A DNA stretch of 64,000 nucleotides from Cephalopachus bancanus. Taxonomy: Eukaryota; Chordata; Mammalia; Primates; Tarsiidae. The number at the start of each line of letters is the position of its first letter. The stretch's first letter is position 1. Under the pieces are notes generated by a model. That model was given only the letters and a program-made list of their open reading frames with translations. It searched no databases and was not told the origin of the DNA. Both the position numbers and the translations under genes were made by a program. Of this stretch, positions 22,801 to 37,800 are shown one piece after another. The stretch is taken from positions 682,001-746,000 of the forward strand of contig JAPVLO010000621.1 of NCBI GenBank assembly GCA_027257055.1, written 5' to 3'.

Positions 22801-25800
22801 TTAATGATATAATCATGTGGTTTTTGTTTTTAAATCTGTTGATGTATTTAATTATCCTTATGGTCTTGCGAATGTTGATCCAGCCTTGCATCCCGGGGAT
22901 GAAGCCTACTTGGTTGTGATGGATGATTTTTGAGATGTGTTGTTGAATCCAGCTTGCTAGGATCTTATTGAGAATTTTAGCATCTATGTTCATCAAAGAT
23001 ATTGGCCTGCAGCTCTCTTTCTTTGATGGGAATATTTTCCACTTGTTTGTGTCATCTTTGATTTCCTTGAGCAGTGTTTTGTGGTTTTCATTGTAAAGGT
23101 CCCATCTGGCGTAGGTATCAATGTGATGTTAGCTTCATAAAATGATTTGGGGAGATTTCCATCTTTCTCAATCTCCTGGAATACTTTCAGTAGGATTGGT
23201 ATCAGTTCCTCCTTGTATGTCTTTTAGAATTCTGCTGGAAAGCCATTTGGTCCAGGGCTTTTTTTGTAGGTAGTTTTATTATGACATAGCCAATTTCTTG
23301 GATTGTTACTCATCTATTTAGGGTCTTGATTTCTTCTTATTTCAACCTAGGGAGGTTGTGTGGTGTCAGAAAGTCCTCCATTTCCTTTAGGTTTTCAAGT
23401 TTGTTTCCATATAAGTGTACATAGTAGTCTCTGATAATATTTTGTATTTCTTCTGGGTCAGATGTGACTTCATCTTTGGTGTTTCTGATTGTGTTTATTT
23501 GGCCTTTTCTTTGTTTTTATTGGTCTGTCTAGCGAGGGGACCACCAATATTGTTTATCTTTTCAAAGAACCAGCTTTTTGTTTCATAGATTTTTTTTTTT
23601 TATTGTCTGTTTGTCTTCTATGTACTGGATTTGAGCTTTTATTTTGGTGATCTGGATTCTTCTGCTGAAGTTAGGGTTTTGATGGTCTTGCTTTTCCAGC
23701 TTCTTTAGATGATTTGTTAGGCTGTTAACTTGTGATCTTTCCATTTTCTTCTTGTGTATTTGTAGAGATATGAATTCCCCTCTTACTACTGATTTCATGG
23801 CATCCCAGAGATTTTGGTAAGATGTTTCTTCATTTTCATTTGTTTCCAGGTATCTTTTAATCTCTGTTTTGATTTCCATGTTTACCCAGGAGTTGCTTAG
23901 CATCATGCTGTTTAGTGTCCATGTCTTTGTGGGTTTTGGGGGCACCTTGTTGGTGTTGATTTTTATTTTTCTTCCACTGTGGTCTAAGAAAGTGCATGGC
24001 AAAATTTCAATCTTATGAAATTTGTTCATGCTTGATTTATGGCCAAGGATATGGTCAATCTTAGAGTATGTTCCATGTGGTGATGAGTAGAATGAATATT
24101 TGGTGGAGTGTTCTATAGGTATTAAGTAAGTCTATTTTGTCAAGAGTCACACTGAGGTTCCAGATCTCCTTGCTGATTTTTTGTCCTGATGATTTGTCTA
24201 GGGTTGTGAGTGGGATATTAAAGTCCCCAGCTATGATAGTGTTAGAGTCAATATACTTTTTAAGTTTGCCTAGAAGCTGCTTTGTGAAAGTTGGTGCTCC
24301 TATGTTGGGTGCATATATGTTTAAGATGAGTATTTCTTGTGGATGGATCGAACCTTTTATCATTATGTAGTGACCTTCTTTATCCTTTTTAATTTTTGAT
24401 AACTTAAAAGGTATTTTTTCAGAAATTAAGATTGCAGCTCCTGCTTTCTTTTGTGGTCCATTCACCTGTAATTTTGCTTCCCATCCTCTTACTTTGAGTC
24501 TGTGAGTGTCCTTTCTGGTGAGATGAGTCTTTTGGAGACAATATATTGTTGCCTCATGATATTTTATTCATTTTGCCATTCTGTATCTTTTCAGTGGCGC
24601 ATTTAGTCCATTCACATTCAGGCTAATTATTGAGGTGTGAGGGTTTATCCCTGTCATGAAGTTCTTATAGAGTTATTGTTGTTCCTGTTTGCTTGTTGTC
24701 TTTCTTTTGATTTTTGATTGATTCGTGTGTTTTTAATCTTTTTCCTGTACTCTTGTGAAGAACATTGTCATTCTTTTTTCCTTTTCTTCTGTGTTTAATA
24801 CTTAAGTGTTTCTTGTAGAGGTGGTCTGGAGGCAGCATAAGTTCTTAGGGATTGGATGCTGATAAAGATTTTAATTCTCCCTCACTGATGAAGCTTAGGT
24901 TGGCTGAGTAGGTTATTCTTGGTTAAAATTGTTTCTCTTTGAGAACTTTGAAGACTGGGCTCCAAGTTCTCCTGGCCTGAAGTGTTTCTGTAGATAAATC
25001 TGCTGCTATTCTAATTTGTCTCCCTGGTAGGTAGTCTGACCTTTTCTTCTTGCTGCCTTTAGAATATTTTTCTTTTATATCTACTTTGTTTAGGTGAATT
25101 ATTGTGTGTCTGGGAGTTGGTCTTCTCATTTGTTGTCTTGCAGGGGTTCTCTGAATCTCTTGTGTTTGAATGATAACATCACTGGTGAGATTAGGGAAGT
25201 TTTCTTGAATAATTTTATGGAATTTTTGTTCCAGGGTGGTCCCTGTCTCTCTTTCTGCCTCAGGAAGTCCAATTACTCTCAGGATCTCAGGTCTCTTGAA
25301 GTAATCACTCATTTCTTGAAGTTTTTTTTTTTGTCTTTTAAAGTTTCTTTTCTATGTTTTTGACAGTTTGGGTTAGTTCTATATATTGGTCCTCAAGCTC
25401 TGATATTCTTTCTTCTGCTTGGTTAATTCTGCTTTCCATGCTTATTAGTTTGTTATTTATTTCAATCACAGTATTCTTTACTGCTGTTATCTCAGTTATT
25501 AACTCCTTCCTATTTTCCTCTTGTCTCTCCTCAATTCTTTTTATTCTCTCTATTAATGTCTTGATGTCTGGGTTTGTACTATGTGACCAGTCATTCTGGG
25601 GGCTCTTCATTCTTTGCATTCCGAAGTCTGTTTTCTCAGTGTCTGACTTCCCAGGGTCTGTGTGAGACCTATATTCTTCTTTTGGCTTTTCTTCATTTGT
25701 GTAGATTTTCCTACCCACTTTTTCATTTTTCAACCATCTTCTTTAATTCTGTTGTTCAGGGGTCATGGTATTGCTTTTACTTCTGTTTGTTCAGTCTCCT

Positions 25801-28800
25801 ATTCTTCCTTATGTGAATTCTCTGGCTTTGTTCAATTCTGAAGCTGGACTGTAGGTTGGGAGCTATACTCTTTGTAGTTTTGAGATTTAATTGAGGGGGA
25901 GCTGTGATTCAAAATCCGTCTGTGGATCCCAGTATCCACCAACATGCGTATGGATACTCTGGAACTCACTTCCCACTGCCTTGCAATCTGTCCATGCAGT
26001 GGGGGTATAGGTTTGTTTCCTGAAAGCAAAATGAGGTAAGCAAAAGGAAAAGAATGGAACAGGGATTGAGGGGAAGAGGAAGGTGGAGAGAGAGAAGAAG
26101 AAGCAGGAAAACAGACAAATGTACTAAGAAATGAAAAGAGACAAAGACAGATAAGTAAAAACAAACAAAAAAACTAAAACATACAATCATACAGACATAC
26201 AAGCGAATCAACTTCCTTATTGGTGTACTATTCCCCTACACAAACATGAGGTCAAAAGAAAAAAAATCACTAACAGAAACAAAGTAAGTATGAAAACGTT
26301 ACAATAAATGTAAGAAGAGAGAGAAAACAGAAAAAAAAGATGAGTAAAACAAACAAAGAATAAAAAAAAATTAAAACAAGGGAACCAAGCATGCTCTGAG
26401 GTTTTTCCTCTAAGTTTAATGTCCTTTCAACTCTTATCTCTAGCTCTCATTGCAGGCTGGTAGGTTGCTCACAGCTAGGGTCAGTTTCCCCAGACCTGCT
26501 GTGGAGGGCAGATTAGATCTGGGCTGCCTGGGAAATATTCCACTCAGATCTGACCTGTGTCCGATCTAGCATGGGGGAGGTGTTTCTGTATCTCCCATTT
26601 TGATGCTATTACCTTAGATCCCAAGTTGGAGGCTGGGCAGAGCTGGGTGGAGCTGGGTAGGGCAATGCAGGTCCCCATCTGGTCTCACGGCTACAGCTGG
26701 TCTCTTTTTTCGCTGCAGCCTGAGCTGAATTGGGGAAGGTGGAATGTGAGACTGCCAGGTGATTCAGGTCAGTGTAGCACTGGGCAGCTCAGGCAGGGCT
26801 AGGTGGGTGGTGCAGCAGGTGGGGGAGCACAGAGTTCCACGGGGTGGAATCCAAGGACCACCCAGTGTTGGAGGGAATGCTAGCAGTGGTGGCCTCGGCA
26901 TCAGTAGCACCGTGTGTGGGAGGAGCTCCATGGGGCAGGACCAAGAGCCATCCCAGGCGTGGGGGGGTTGTGGTGGTGGCTGCCGCGTCAGTAGTGAGGT
27001 GTGTGGGAGGAGCTCCATGGGCTGGGAGCTGAGGGTCGTCCTGGTCGGTGGAGGTAGAGGCAGTGGCAGAACAGTGCATGGAGGTGGCAGCAGAGCAGTG
27101 TGTGAAGAGCAGGCTGGCAGCAGTGAGAGCCGTAGCCACCAGGGAGAGCGAGAGACTTTATGGACACTCACTTTCACAGAGGGTCTCACTGACTGACCTG
27201 CCCCGTTGTCTAGGATTTTTTCAAAATGATGTAAGCAAATAGCCAAAAGGAATAAACAGCCCAAACAGCCATTAACAGATGAGTGGATAACCATCTCATG
27301 GATAAATATGAGATATATGTGCAATGGAATGTTATTTATCCTTAGAAATAAATAAAATTCAGATGCATGCAACGGTGTAGTTGAACCTTGGGGATAGTAT
27401 GCTAAACAAAATAAGCCAGTCACAAAAATACAAATACTATATGATTACTCTTATATAAGGTATCTATAGTAGTCAAGTTCATAGAAACAGAAAGCACAAT
27501 GTGGTTGCCAGGGGCTGGAGAGAGGGGTAAATAGACAGTGGTTGTTTGATGAGTATAGTTTCAGTTTTGGAAGATGAAAAACTCAAGTTGAGCAACAATG
27601 ATGATATAAATAACACTACCAAACTGTATGGTTAAAAGCGATATGGTACATTTTACATTATGTGTATTTTATTATAATTCTTAAAAAGTCACATTGAAAT
27701 GACTGACCTTTTTTCCCTTTACTCAGGAACAAACTGGTTGATTGAGATTCTCTGTCTGATTCATTCCAAGGGGGATCCCAAGTGGATCCAATCTGTGCCC
27801 ATCTGGGAACGCTCACCCTGGTTAGAAACTGAGGATGGAAATAAATTACTGAATAATAAGGGGGGCTCACGCTTCCTCACCTCCCACCTCCCCATTCAAC
27901 TCTTCCCCAAGTCTCTCTTCAGTTCCAACGCCAAGGTCAGTGGGCATAATGCTTAAGACATGTTTGATCAATGCTTTTCAAACTTTAATGTGCCTGTAAG
28001 TCACCTGGAGATCTTGAACTGCATTGTCATTTCAGTAGGTCTAGGGTGGGACCTGAGATTCTGTATTAGGTGATGCCAGTGTGGCTGCTCCATGGACCAT
28101 CCTTGAGTACAAGGGTGTAGACTATTCCACAGACTACCCTAGCTAGATTTAAACAAGGGATAAAATGAAATAATAATACCAGAATCTTAGAAAACCATGT
28201 TTTAAGCCCAATCAGAATTCATAACTGGATTATACACTAGAAAACCACCTTTCTGTTGCTCCAAAAATAATTAGCCAACTTAATTCAATAAGAGCGTTCT
28301 GCCAATTAGGACACACAGAGTGGTTCACATGGGAAGCAACACATTCGTAAGTCAATACCTAACTCCAGGGTAATTGCTCTGGTGTCTTGGTTGGTTTTCC
28401 TACACATGATTTCTTACTGTATGTAGCTATTGAGATCAGTTGGCACACAAATCTCTCACATGGCTGACAGATGATCACCACAAAGGACAATGGATATCCA
28501 AAATTTAGCATACCTTGAACAGATTTTAGAAGCATACTTTCCTGGAATGTCTTTATTTGTTTGTGAATAAAAAAATTGTTTTGCTTAAATTAAATTGAGA
28601 AACTTATGATAATATTCTCCTTTCATGGAAAGTTTACAATGTGCTGCAGCACCATACATTTGTCATAATACACCTATTTACATGGATCTTATTGGTATTT
28701 GGTAGATTCCTGTCTGAGGAAATTGAGGCCTAGAGAGAGACAAGACCGAGAAATAATGTCACAAAGAGAGTTGGTGTATAATTGAGAGTAACACTCAGAT

Positions 28801-28817
28801 ATTCAAATGTCAAGTAA

Positions 28818-28855
<38 letters not shown>

Positions 28856-31800
28856 ATGTGCATGCATGCAGTAATCTTAAGTATTAGCTTCGTAAATTTT
28901 TATATATGTACACACTGAGTAACCATCATCTAGATCTAAGTTTCGAATATATCTCTTCCCTCTTGCTCCTTCCCAATCAGTGCTCACCCACAATGGTAAA
29001 CATTCCCTGGTATATGAAATCTGACAATTAAGTTTGCAAACTTACCACTATGTGCCTACATTGCCAGCACTGTACAAACAACTAGGTTAGGTTTTATAAC
29101 CTTGGTATATCAGTGTCTCACAGCTGTGTTCATGTCGATGTATGGTGGTGTCTTGCTGAGTGGTGTTCATTATTGTTGTTGTGTGTTTTTGTGTGCCATT
29201 GCAAGAATGCCAGAACTTGTATTAGAGGAATGAACAAACATTACATTTCCTGTTGAACTTGGAAAGAGTGGAAGTGAAATCAGGGACATGTTAGACAAGG
29301 TTTATGGAGATAATGCCAGGAAGAAAACAGCAATGAACAAATGGATTAAATGTTTTTCTGAGGGTAGAGAAAGCATCACTGATGAAGAGAGTTTAGGATG
29401 GCCAGTAGTGAGTAGGACTGACGAAAACATTGCAAAGATTCATCCAATTGTGCATCAAAATCGTCAGCTGACTGTGAGAAGCATAGCAGACCAAATAAAC
29501 ATTGATAGAGAAACAGGAAAAGCTTAACTGACAATCTTGGCATGAGAAAGGTGTGCAAAATGGTCCCAAAGTAGCTCTTGCTTCACGACAATGCATCAGC
29601 TCACACAGCATTGTCTGTGGGGGGGTTTTTAGCCAGTAAACAAATAACTGTATTGGAACACCCTGCTTGCTCACCTGATCTGGCCCCAATGACTTTTTTC
29701 TTTATCTGAAGATTAAGGAAATATTGAAAGGAGGACATTTTGATGACATTCAGGACATCGAGGTTAATACACTGACAGCTCTGATAGCCATCCCATAAAA
29801 AGAGTCCCAAAGTTGCATTGATGGGCAGAGTAGGTACTGGTGTCAGTACACAGCTTCCCAAAGAGTGCTTTGAAAATGACCATAGTTATATTCAGCAGTG
29901 AGGTATGTAGTACTTTATTCTAAAATGAGTTCATGAACTTAATTGTCACACTGCATATAACTGTAGATTCATTTGATTTGTTCTTGAACTTCATATAAAT
30001 GGACTCATGCTGTATGAGTTACTAGATGTCTGGCTTCTCTTACTCAATGTAATGTCTAAGATTTATCCATGGTCTTGAGTGTATATATGAATATATAGGA
30101 CTATATATCTATGACTGCAGCATAATTCATTTTCCTGTTTGTAATCTTTAAACTAGAGTACACAAATATAATACTCATCTTTTAAAATCTTCCAATTGCT
30201 TGCCACTATGAGTAGAATATAATATCCTGGAAAGAAGGGACAATGTTTTTCCCCTCCGTTGCTGTATTCCTAGTGCAGTGGCTACATCATAAGAACTTTA
30301 AATTTTACATTTGATTAGAGAATGCAGTAAGGAATTTATTTTAAAAATCTATGGATATTTAATAGGTACTTTCTAATAATTGGCTTTTTCTCCATTTTTA
30401 GGGAGATCAAAAAGAGTGGGAAAGGACTATTGATTTTTCATTTTTTCATTCAAGGTGATTTATCTCATCAGAAATCCCAGAGATGTTCTTGTGTCTGGTT
30501 ATTTTTTTTGGAAGACGGCAAAATTTCTTAAGAGATCAGAGTCACTGGAACAATACTTCGAATGGTTCATCCAAGGAAATGGTGAGTGTATTGCAAAATA
30601 AAGAACCTGGGGGTTGCTCAGAGTCCTTCACAAGACCTCATTTGACACCAACCTTATAGCTCTGCATCTCACTACCCCATAGGTATAAGGCTCTGTCACC
30701 TCTGGAACTCAAATCTGCTAAGTCCACCCACTCTCCCACAGCAGGAGAACGCTAGCCACTCCCTCAGCTTGCCCCATGATAAGCCATCCTAGGTATTTTC
30801 TGAATTTCTAGGGCTTCAAATGCTAACACAGACTATTTACTTCTTCACTCTCCTAGTTTGGGGCTCTGAATGTCAGCTTTTCATTGGCTTCCTAGACAAC
30901 ACAATCATGACATTCCACCATTTTCCTCTGATTCCTCTTTTAAAATCCCTTAATACTCTGTTTCTTTATGGCTCAAACTGTTTGCATGACACTGGGACAT
31001 CTATGCTTTTAATTATGCAGAATTTTTGGGCTTTTTCATTTACTTTCAATTTTGAAAATTTTCTCAAAACTATATGATGAGTTCCTGTGTCAACTGTGAC
31101 ATGTCTCCTGAGCTCCAGCCACCTACAGACACCTTCACTGGAGGAATCCATAGGTACCTCTAGTTCAATGTGTTCAGAAATGAGCACATCTTTTCCCATA
31201 CCCTGAACTGTTTTACTGCATATTTATCTTACCCTACCTCTCACCCAACACAAGGGCTGGCATAATTCTGATGTTTTCTAAGCATCCTTTTTCCCCATCC
31301 CATTCCTCCATGCCTCTCACTTTTTTTGTCCTTTATTTAATTATTAATCAAGTCCCACCACCTTGATTAATACCTTTACTCTGGTCTCTGATAAAATATT
31401 GCTGTATTTAGGGAAGTCTACCATTTTAACACTTTGTTAAATAGCAAGGCTCTCCACTTCTATTTCCTTACTTTTTCCCCTTTAGAACTCATCACTAACA
31501 GGCATGTATTTATTTGTTGTTCCGCACATCTCCATACTAAAAGGTAAAGTATCTGAGTTGTTCATTGCTGGACCCCAGATTCTAGAATAATTCTAGCCAC
31601 ACAGTAAACCTTCAATACATCTTTGTAAAACACAGTGGTTATCCATTCACCACAACTTCCATTGGCACTTTATTAACCAGAGTCACTGTTACTTCTCTCC
31701 TAGAGTAACATAATAAGTTTACTGTCAGTGTCCTCACTTGCATGCTCTTGTAGGCTACACTGCAATTATCTTTGTTTGTCCTCAGTCTAAAGTTCACTTT

Positions 31801-34800
31801 TCAAAGCCTGGCAGTCATGTTTCCCATTGAGCCAACCCAAGTTGACCCCTTCAGCCTTGTTTTCTGTCCAGCTTCAGATTATGCTTTCAGAAAAACATCA
31901 ACAGTGAAACCATATGATGGAAGCCCAGACATGTAGAGACCAATCCCCTCATCAATGCTTTATTTGATCTTGCCATTTGGTGTATAAGGAAGTGAGGATT
32001 GTGCACCAGCTGTCACCAGGAACCTTGGCAAATATAATTAATAGTGGAAGGCGATGAAGACACATCCTATAAACTTCTGTATTATTCCAATATCTTGCTT
32101 GTCCATGCTTTAAAACTCACACACAGGCTTCTTAATTTCTTATCTAGTCAAGTTCCACTGACATCAAAATCTTTTTTTCCTCCAATATAAATTTTATTTT
32201 TAATTTTAGAGTTGTGGGGAACAAGTGGGGATTTACTGCATAAGTAGTTTGCATGGAGGTGAAGTTTGACTTTTTAGCTGGCTGTCTTTTCCTTGATAGT
32301 GGCCCAGGTTCACTGTATGTTGCCACGTGCTCTCTTCCCTTTCCCCTCCCTCATCCCTCCCCTAGCACTGTCCAGTGTTGGCTGATCCCTTGCTTGTGCT
32401 GTTGTGACCAGTGATCAGGGTCCACTGATGAGTGAGAACATGTAGTATCCATTTCTTTGTTTCTGTGATAGTTTACTTAGTATGATGGTATCCAGCTTCA
32501 TCCAAGTTTCTGTGAAGGCCATGATTTTGGGAAAAGGACATAGCAGATACTTCTCAAGATCTTTATTTTTATCAACTAATATAAATATTCTAAGTTGTCT
32601 GCAGCTCTGTAGAGGAGTGAGGCAAACTCCTCCATACAGATGAAGAAACTTTGGGAATTTAAGTTCTAGGAAATATTGTCCTTAGACCTAGGCAGCAGAG
32701 GTTCCTGCTCTGGACACATGAACAAGACCTTAGGGGCTCCCCAGCTCTGAATATATTTCCTTCCCCAACAAGGTAAGGAGTCTGTAGGGACAAGAGCACT
32801 TGTTTACCTGGAGCTTATAACCCACCTTGACTCTCGAATATTTCACTCAAAAGGTGCCACGGCCGGTGCGACTGCTTGAGGTTCCCGAGAGAGAGTGACA
32901 AGAGATTAAGAAAGACACAAAGACATAAATAAAAGTTGGAGCCAGGTGGGACACTTTCTTCTGATGGAGGAGAAGTGGCCCTGAACTAGCTCAGCACGTT
33001 TATTTTATAATCAAGCACAAAGGAAGTTGGGAGGGATTCAAGGTCTGTGAGGGAGCTATAATGGAATTTTGTTGCTACCGGAATGGCAAGCTGTTCCATG
33101 GTTATCTAGTCACTAAGACTTTATCTGTACTATTTGCACCCAGATGTGTGGGCTCTGAGACGCCATTCCGTGTAGCAGGGTGAATCCCTTGCTCTTTGGC
33201 TAGGATGCAGTGCAACCAAGTGGGACCTTGCCTTCGTTTGGGGCCTTGCCTTTGCTCAAGGCCTGCTGTCTGGACAGCATTCATTCACTCCCCACATCTC
33301 ATCTGCTCCCCACATCTCCCCCTTGTCTATTTTATAAATGCAGGTGATGGTTGGCTACTATGGCAGCTCTGATTGGCATTGGAAGATTCCATATTCAACT
33401 GGCAAAAAACAAAGGAGGATTAGAGCAAATAAAAAAAAAAACCTCAGAATATACCAGTCAAAATGTTGTAACCTATTAAAGGGACTGAATCCCTTGAGAT
33501 CATTAAGAAGAGTTTGTGCTATTTGAGCAGGTTGTATGATAGGATCTTGGCTATTCTGAATGTCTGGAATATTGTGGTGTAGCTTAAGCAGGTCTATGCT
33601 GATGTTATTGTGACTCCATATGCCTTGGAGGTGCTTTTAAACTAAGTCCCAATTCCAAAGACTGCTATTTTAAGAAACACGAGGAACACAAACCCAATTG
33701 TAGGCCATGTGGCATTGTAGTTGTTGTTTCATTTTTATGTTGTTTATCTGGTTTCCCAATCCAATGACTATGGCCTCTAAGGCATTCAATTTTTTTTCTT
33801 GCTTTAAGTCTATGGATTCTTGCTATTGTAGGGCCTTGGAGGTATTTCAAGCCAGAGCATTGATGAACTCAGCATTTTGGATGGATTGAGACAGTGTGGA
33901 TGTGGCAGTCATTGCGGAAGCGATAACTGAAATTAAGGTCACCAATCCAAAAATTATCAATCCATTGGCTCTACGAGGCCAGGAAGCAAGTTAGTAGTAT
34001 AATTCTTGAAGCACTTGTAGTCCTGCATCATCATACCAAGGGCTTGATGTGTTAGTAGGAATCATAATTAAGGGGGGCTGGTGTAAAACCAGGATATCTT
34101 GTCACGCATTATGGTGGATGACACAATTTGTAAGATTACAAAAGTTACATTGTAAGGCATAATGGTTATCTACTGGGGTGACATTAACAGAGCCTGTTAA
34201 AAGGACATAAGGGGGTTGGACACAGGCCCAGACCCCATAGCTGAGGGAGGCTGTATCACAGCTTCCTGCCAAATCAACCAGTGACTCACTAGTAAAGTTA
34301 ACAAAACCAAAGGAGGCTGTGAGCTGCCACAGTTCCTTTTGGATGTCACCTTGGGTAGTAGTAAGGATATTGCCATCAAAACCCCCAGGGAAAATGAACT
34401 CATGGTTAGGATGAGAGGGGTCCAGTCTGTGAGACCAATGTGAGATTAAGAGGGGGTTCCCCTAAGGTTTCAGACTGTGGACACAGGAGTGGCACATTCT
34501 ATCCAGTTGGGGAATTTTCTAAGCTCTATCCCTGTGCTATTAGGGCAGTATGGGATATTAGGGTGAGCCTGGGAGACATAGGGAACCCCCACTTAGATAT
34601 AGTTTGTAGATATTTTATTATGTCCCAGGGGCCTGAAATATTAGCTATTTGTGTAGTCCTGTAGGAGGTTTACTTTTCTTGACTCATCTTAAGACAACTC
34701 AACTTAGGGGTGTTAGAAAGGCAAATAGGAGGGCTATTACTAGCTCCCATGAAGTTAAAATTTATACTATTGTTAGCAGTAATATGTATATCAGACTCTT

Positions 34801-37800
34801 CTCCCAACATACGGGTATTGTTGGTAAAGACAGGGACCAACCCACCAGCCCATGTAGCAGGTTGGAGAATGGGAGGGTCTGGGAAATAAGTCCAGTAAGA
34901 ATTTCTCCTTGTTCCACCAATTTGACAAGCAACAATGGCTAGCATGGCCATGAACAAGGCTTGGGGGGAACTTGGCCCCCTGTTCTCCTCAACCATCTAT
35001 TGAGCTTTTTGAGTCAGGCATTTCAACTGGCCTCATGTGGGTGGAGATGTTCTTTTGGTAGTGGCCACAAGGTGTCAGAGCCTCTGTCTTATCATTGGGG
35101 CACTCTCTGGTTCCTTCTGACTGGGTAGCTACACCGGGACTGGTGGGGAGATCTTCAGTTTCTTGAATCTGGGTTCCAGTCCTTCTGTCGAGTCCATTAA
35201 CATGTCAGATGATGATTCTTTCCAGAACCCAAATAGGTTTATAGGCTCCATCTGGAAAAGCACAAGCAAATCCTCTGCCCCACATTAGCACAGGATCAGG
35301 TCCCCTCCATGAGTTACTTTGGAGGTCCTTCCATTTTACCACACCCATAGGCTGTCCAGGATTAGAGACCTGATGCCTATCTGTAGGCTTTTGGCCATAT
35401 TTATCACAGTTCAAAAAATTAATTATAAATAATGCATGGTTTAATTGGTTATGGGGGGAACAATAATACCCATCTCTCCCTTTTTGTTTTGATATTTGTC
35501 TCTTTAAAGTTTGGTTGGCACATTCAATAATGGCTTGTCCTTGAGCATTATTAGGAATTCCTGTAATATGAGTGATAGAATAAGATTGGCAGAAATGTGT
35601 AAAGACAGCACTAGTGTAAGCCGGGCCATTGTCAGTTTTAATACTGGTGGGCTTACCGAGGAAAGCAAAGCCTGCCAAACAATGAGAGATTACCTGTTTA
35701 GTATTTTCTCCCATGCGGGCAGTCGTGAAAACAAAACGAGAAAAGGTATCTATAATTACATGGACCCATTGTAATTTATCAAAGCTTGGGATATGGGTAA
35801 CGTCCATTTGCCACAACACATTGGGTCTGAGTCCTCAGGGGTTAACCCCATGGGCTGCACCTGGTCAATGAATAACACAGTTGGGACATTGACGAATGAC
35901 TTGACAGGCTTGTTCTCTGGTAAGGTGAAATTCTTTTCAGAAGCTTGAGGCGTTTTGGTGATATATGGCATGAGAGGCTTGTGCAGCAGCCTGTGCGGTT
36001 GTTGTCAAACGATTTATAGCTTGATTACCTAAAGCTAAGGGGCCAGGGAGTCCTGAATAGATGTGGATATGCCCACAAAACAAGAAAATTGGCGAGCTTG
36101 AATTACCTGTTGTAAAGCCCAGAACAGTTGAAGAATTGTTTCAGAGTTGGGGTGGCCAATTGTTGCTGTTTCAATCACCTGAGCAACACCCACTGTATAA
36201 ATGCTGTCACTATAAACATTTAGTGGTCTATCAGCAAAATATGCCAAGGCCAAAATGAGTGTCTGGATTTCCACTCTCTGGGTGGATGTGTGAGTGGTTT
36301 GTTGGTCAAAGGAGCCCATCTTACTGTAATATCCTGCCTTGCCATTGCTAGAGCCATATGTGAAAACGGTTCATGCTGCAGGGATGGGGGAAGTCTTGAT
36401 CACTTTGGGAAAATGAAGGATGTGGTGGCAATGAACTGCACCAATCTATGTTGAGGGTAATGATTATCAAGGAGGCCAGGGAAATTAGCAAGGGAAAGTT
36501 GCCAGTTGTTAGAGTTTTGCCATAGCCAGCATTGCTGTGTATGGAAGGCAGTGACTTGAGGTTCTGGGCCTATTAACTGTCATAAAATAGCTCCAGTTAC
36601 TTTTTGGAGGGCTATAGTGGCTGTGGGCATAAGTTGGCATGGGGAGGTTGGTGAAGAGTCCCCACAGAGAATATCAAATAGTGGCCCAAACTCTTTAGTG
36701 GTGAGCCCAGGGGAATTGCAGAGCCAATAAATATCGCCTAGAAGGTTTTGGAAGTTGTGTAGGGTGCACAGTGAATCTGTTCTGATTTGAAGTTTTTGAG
36801 GGCATGTTTTACACCCCTCTATGATATGGCCCAAATATGAAAAGGGGGAAGCATTTTGGGTCTTTTCTGGTGCCACTATCAGGCCATTGCTGGAATGGGA
36901 AGCTTGTAGGCAGGCAAATATGATAAGTAATTCTTTCTGGTTGTCATGGACCACAAGAACATCGTCCATATAATGGATGATATAAGCTGTAGGATAGGTC
37001 TCTCTAATAGGTTGGATGGCTCTTGTGACATATTCTTGGCACATAGTAGGGCTGTTAGCCATACCCTGGGGCAGAACCCACCAGCAATATCGCTTGGTGG
37101 TTAAGCGAGGGAACACTAAAGGTAAAATGATGACAATTGTCTGGATGGGGAGGAGTGGTTTAGAAAGAGTCTTTCAAGTATAATGCTATTAGATGGTAAT
37201 TCCATGGGATAACAGTAGGGGAAGGAAGCCCTGGCTGTAGGGGTCCCATAGATTCCATAGTTTGGTTAACTGCTTGAAGATCTTGCAGTGGTCTCCATCT
37301 GTTGGAGGATTTCTTTATTACAAAAATAGGACTATTCCAAGCATTGAGAGTAGGTTTTATGTGCCCTGCTGTAAGCTGTTCCTGAACAAGGGCATTAATG
37401 GCTTGGAGTTTTTCTCTGGTTAGAGGCCATTGATCAACTCAAACAGGATTATTATTAAGTCAAGTAATTTTGGCAGCAGTCTGGGTTGGAGAAAGGATCA
37501 AGACCCCCACTGAAAAGGCTGTTGAGAGGAGTAACCTAAGCCTTGTCGCTTTGGTCATGGGGTAGCCTGGATGGGGGTGGACATTCCTTGCTGATACTTT
37601 CCCAGGCCCATTTTGGGGTTAAACCCCTGATTTAATGTTTGATGAGTGACAGCTGACCCAGGACTAAGAAGCAAAAGACCCATATTTGCCAAAATGTCAC
37701 GACCCCACAGAGTCACAGGAAGGCTGGAAAGGGCATATGGCTGGAAAAATCCTGACGTACCTTCCCCATCCTCCTATTTTAAAATTTCAGCACTTTGATC

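Larger units (their letters stand above)
20416..27212 (-). mobile_element. full-length antisense L1 in intron 1, with internal patches
   Basis: On the minus strand: 5'UTR about 27212-25734, ORF1 25733 to about 24900, ORF2 about 24660-20700, poly-A as + strand poly-T near 20416-20430. A 10-bp target duplication GGATTTTTTC occurs at 20406-20415 and 27213-27222. Two internal segments (about 21376-21507 and 23029-23101) are copies of other parts of the same element placed out of order. Both ORFs are disrupted. Confidence 0.9.

Noticed and set aside
26764..27423. 219-codon minus-strand open frame, Pro/Thr/Leu-rich
   Set aside because: It lies in the GC-rich L1 5'UTR and runs past the L1 end into flanking DNA; low-complexity composition and no motif indicate chance.
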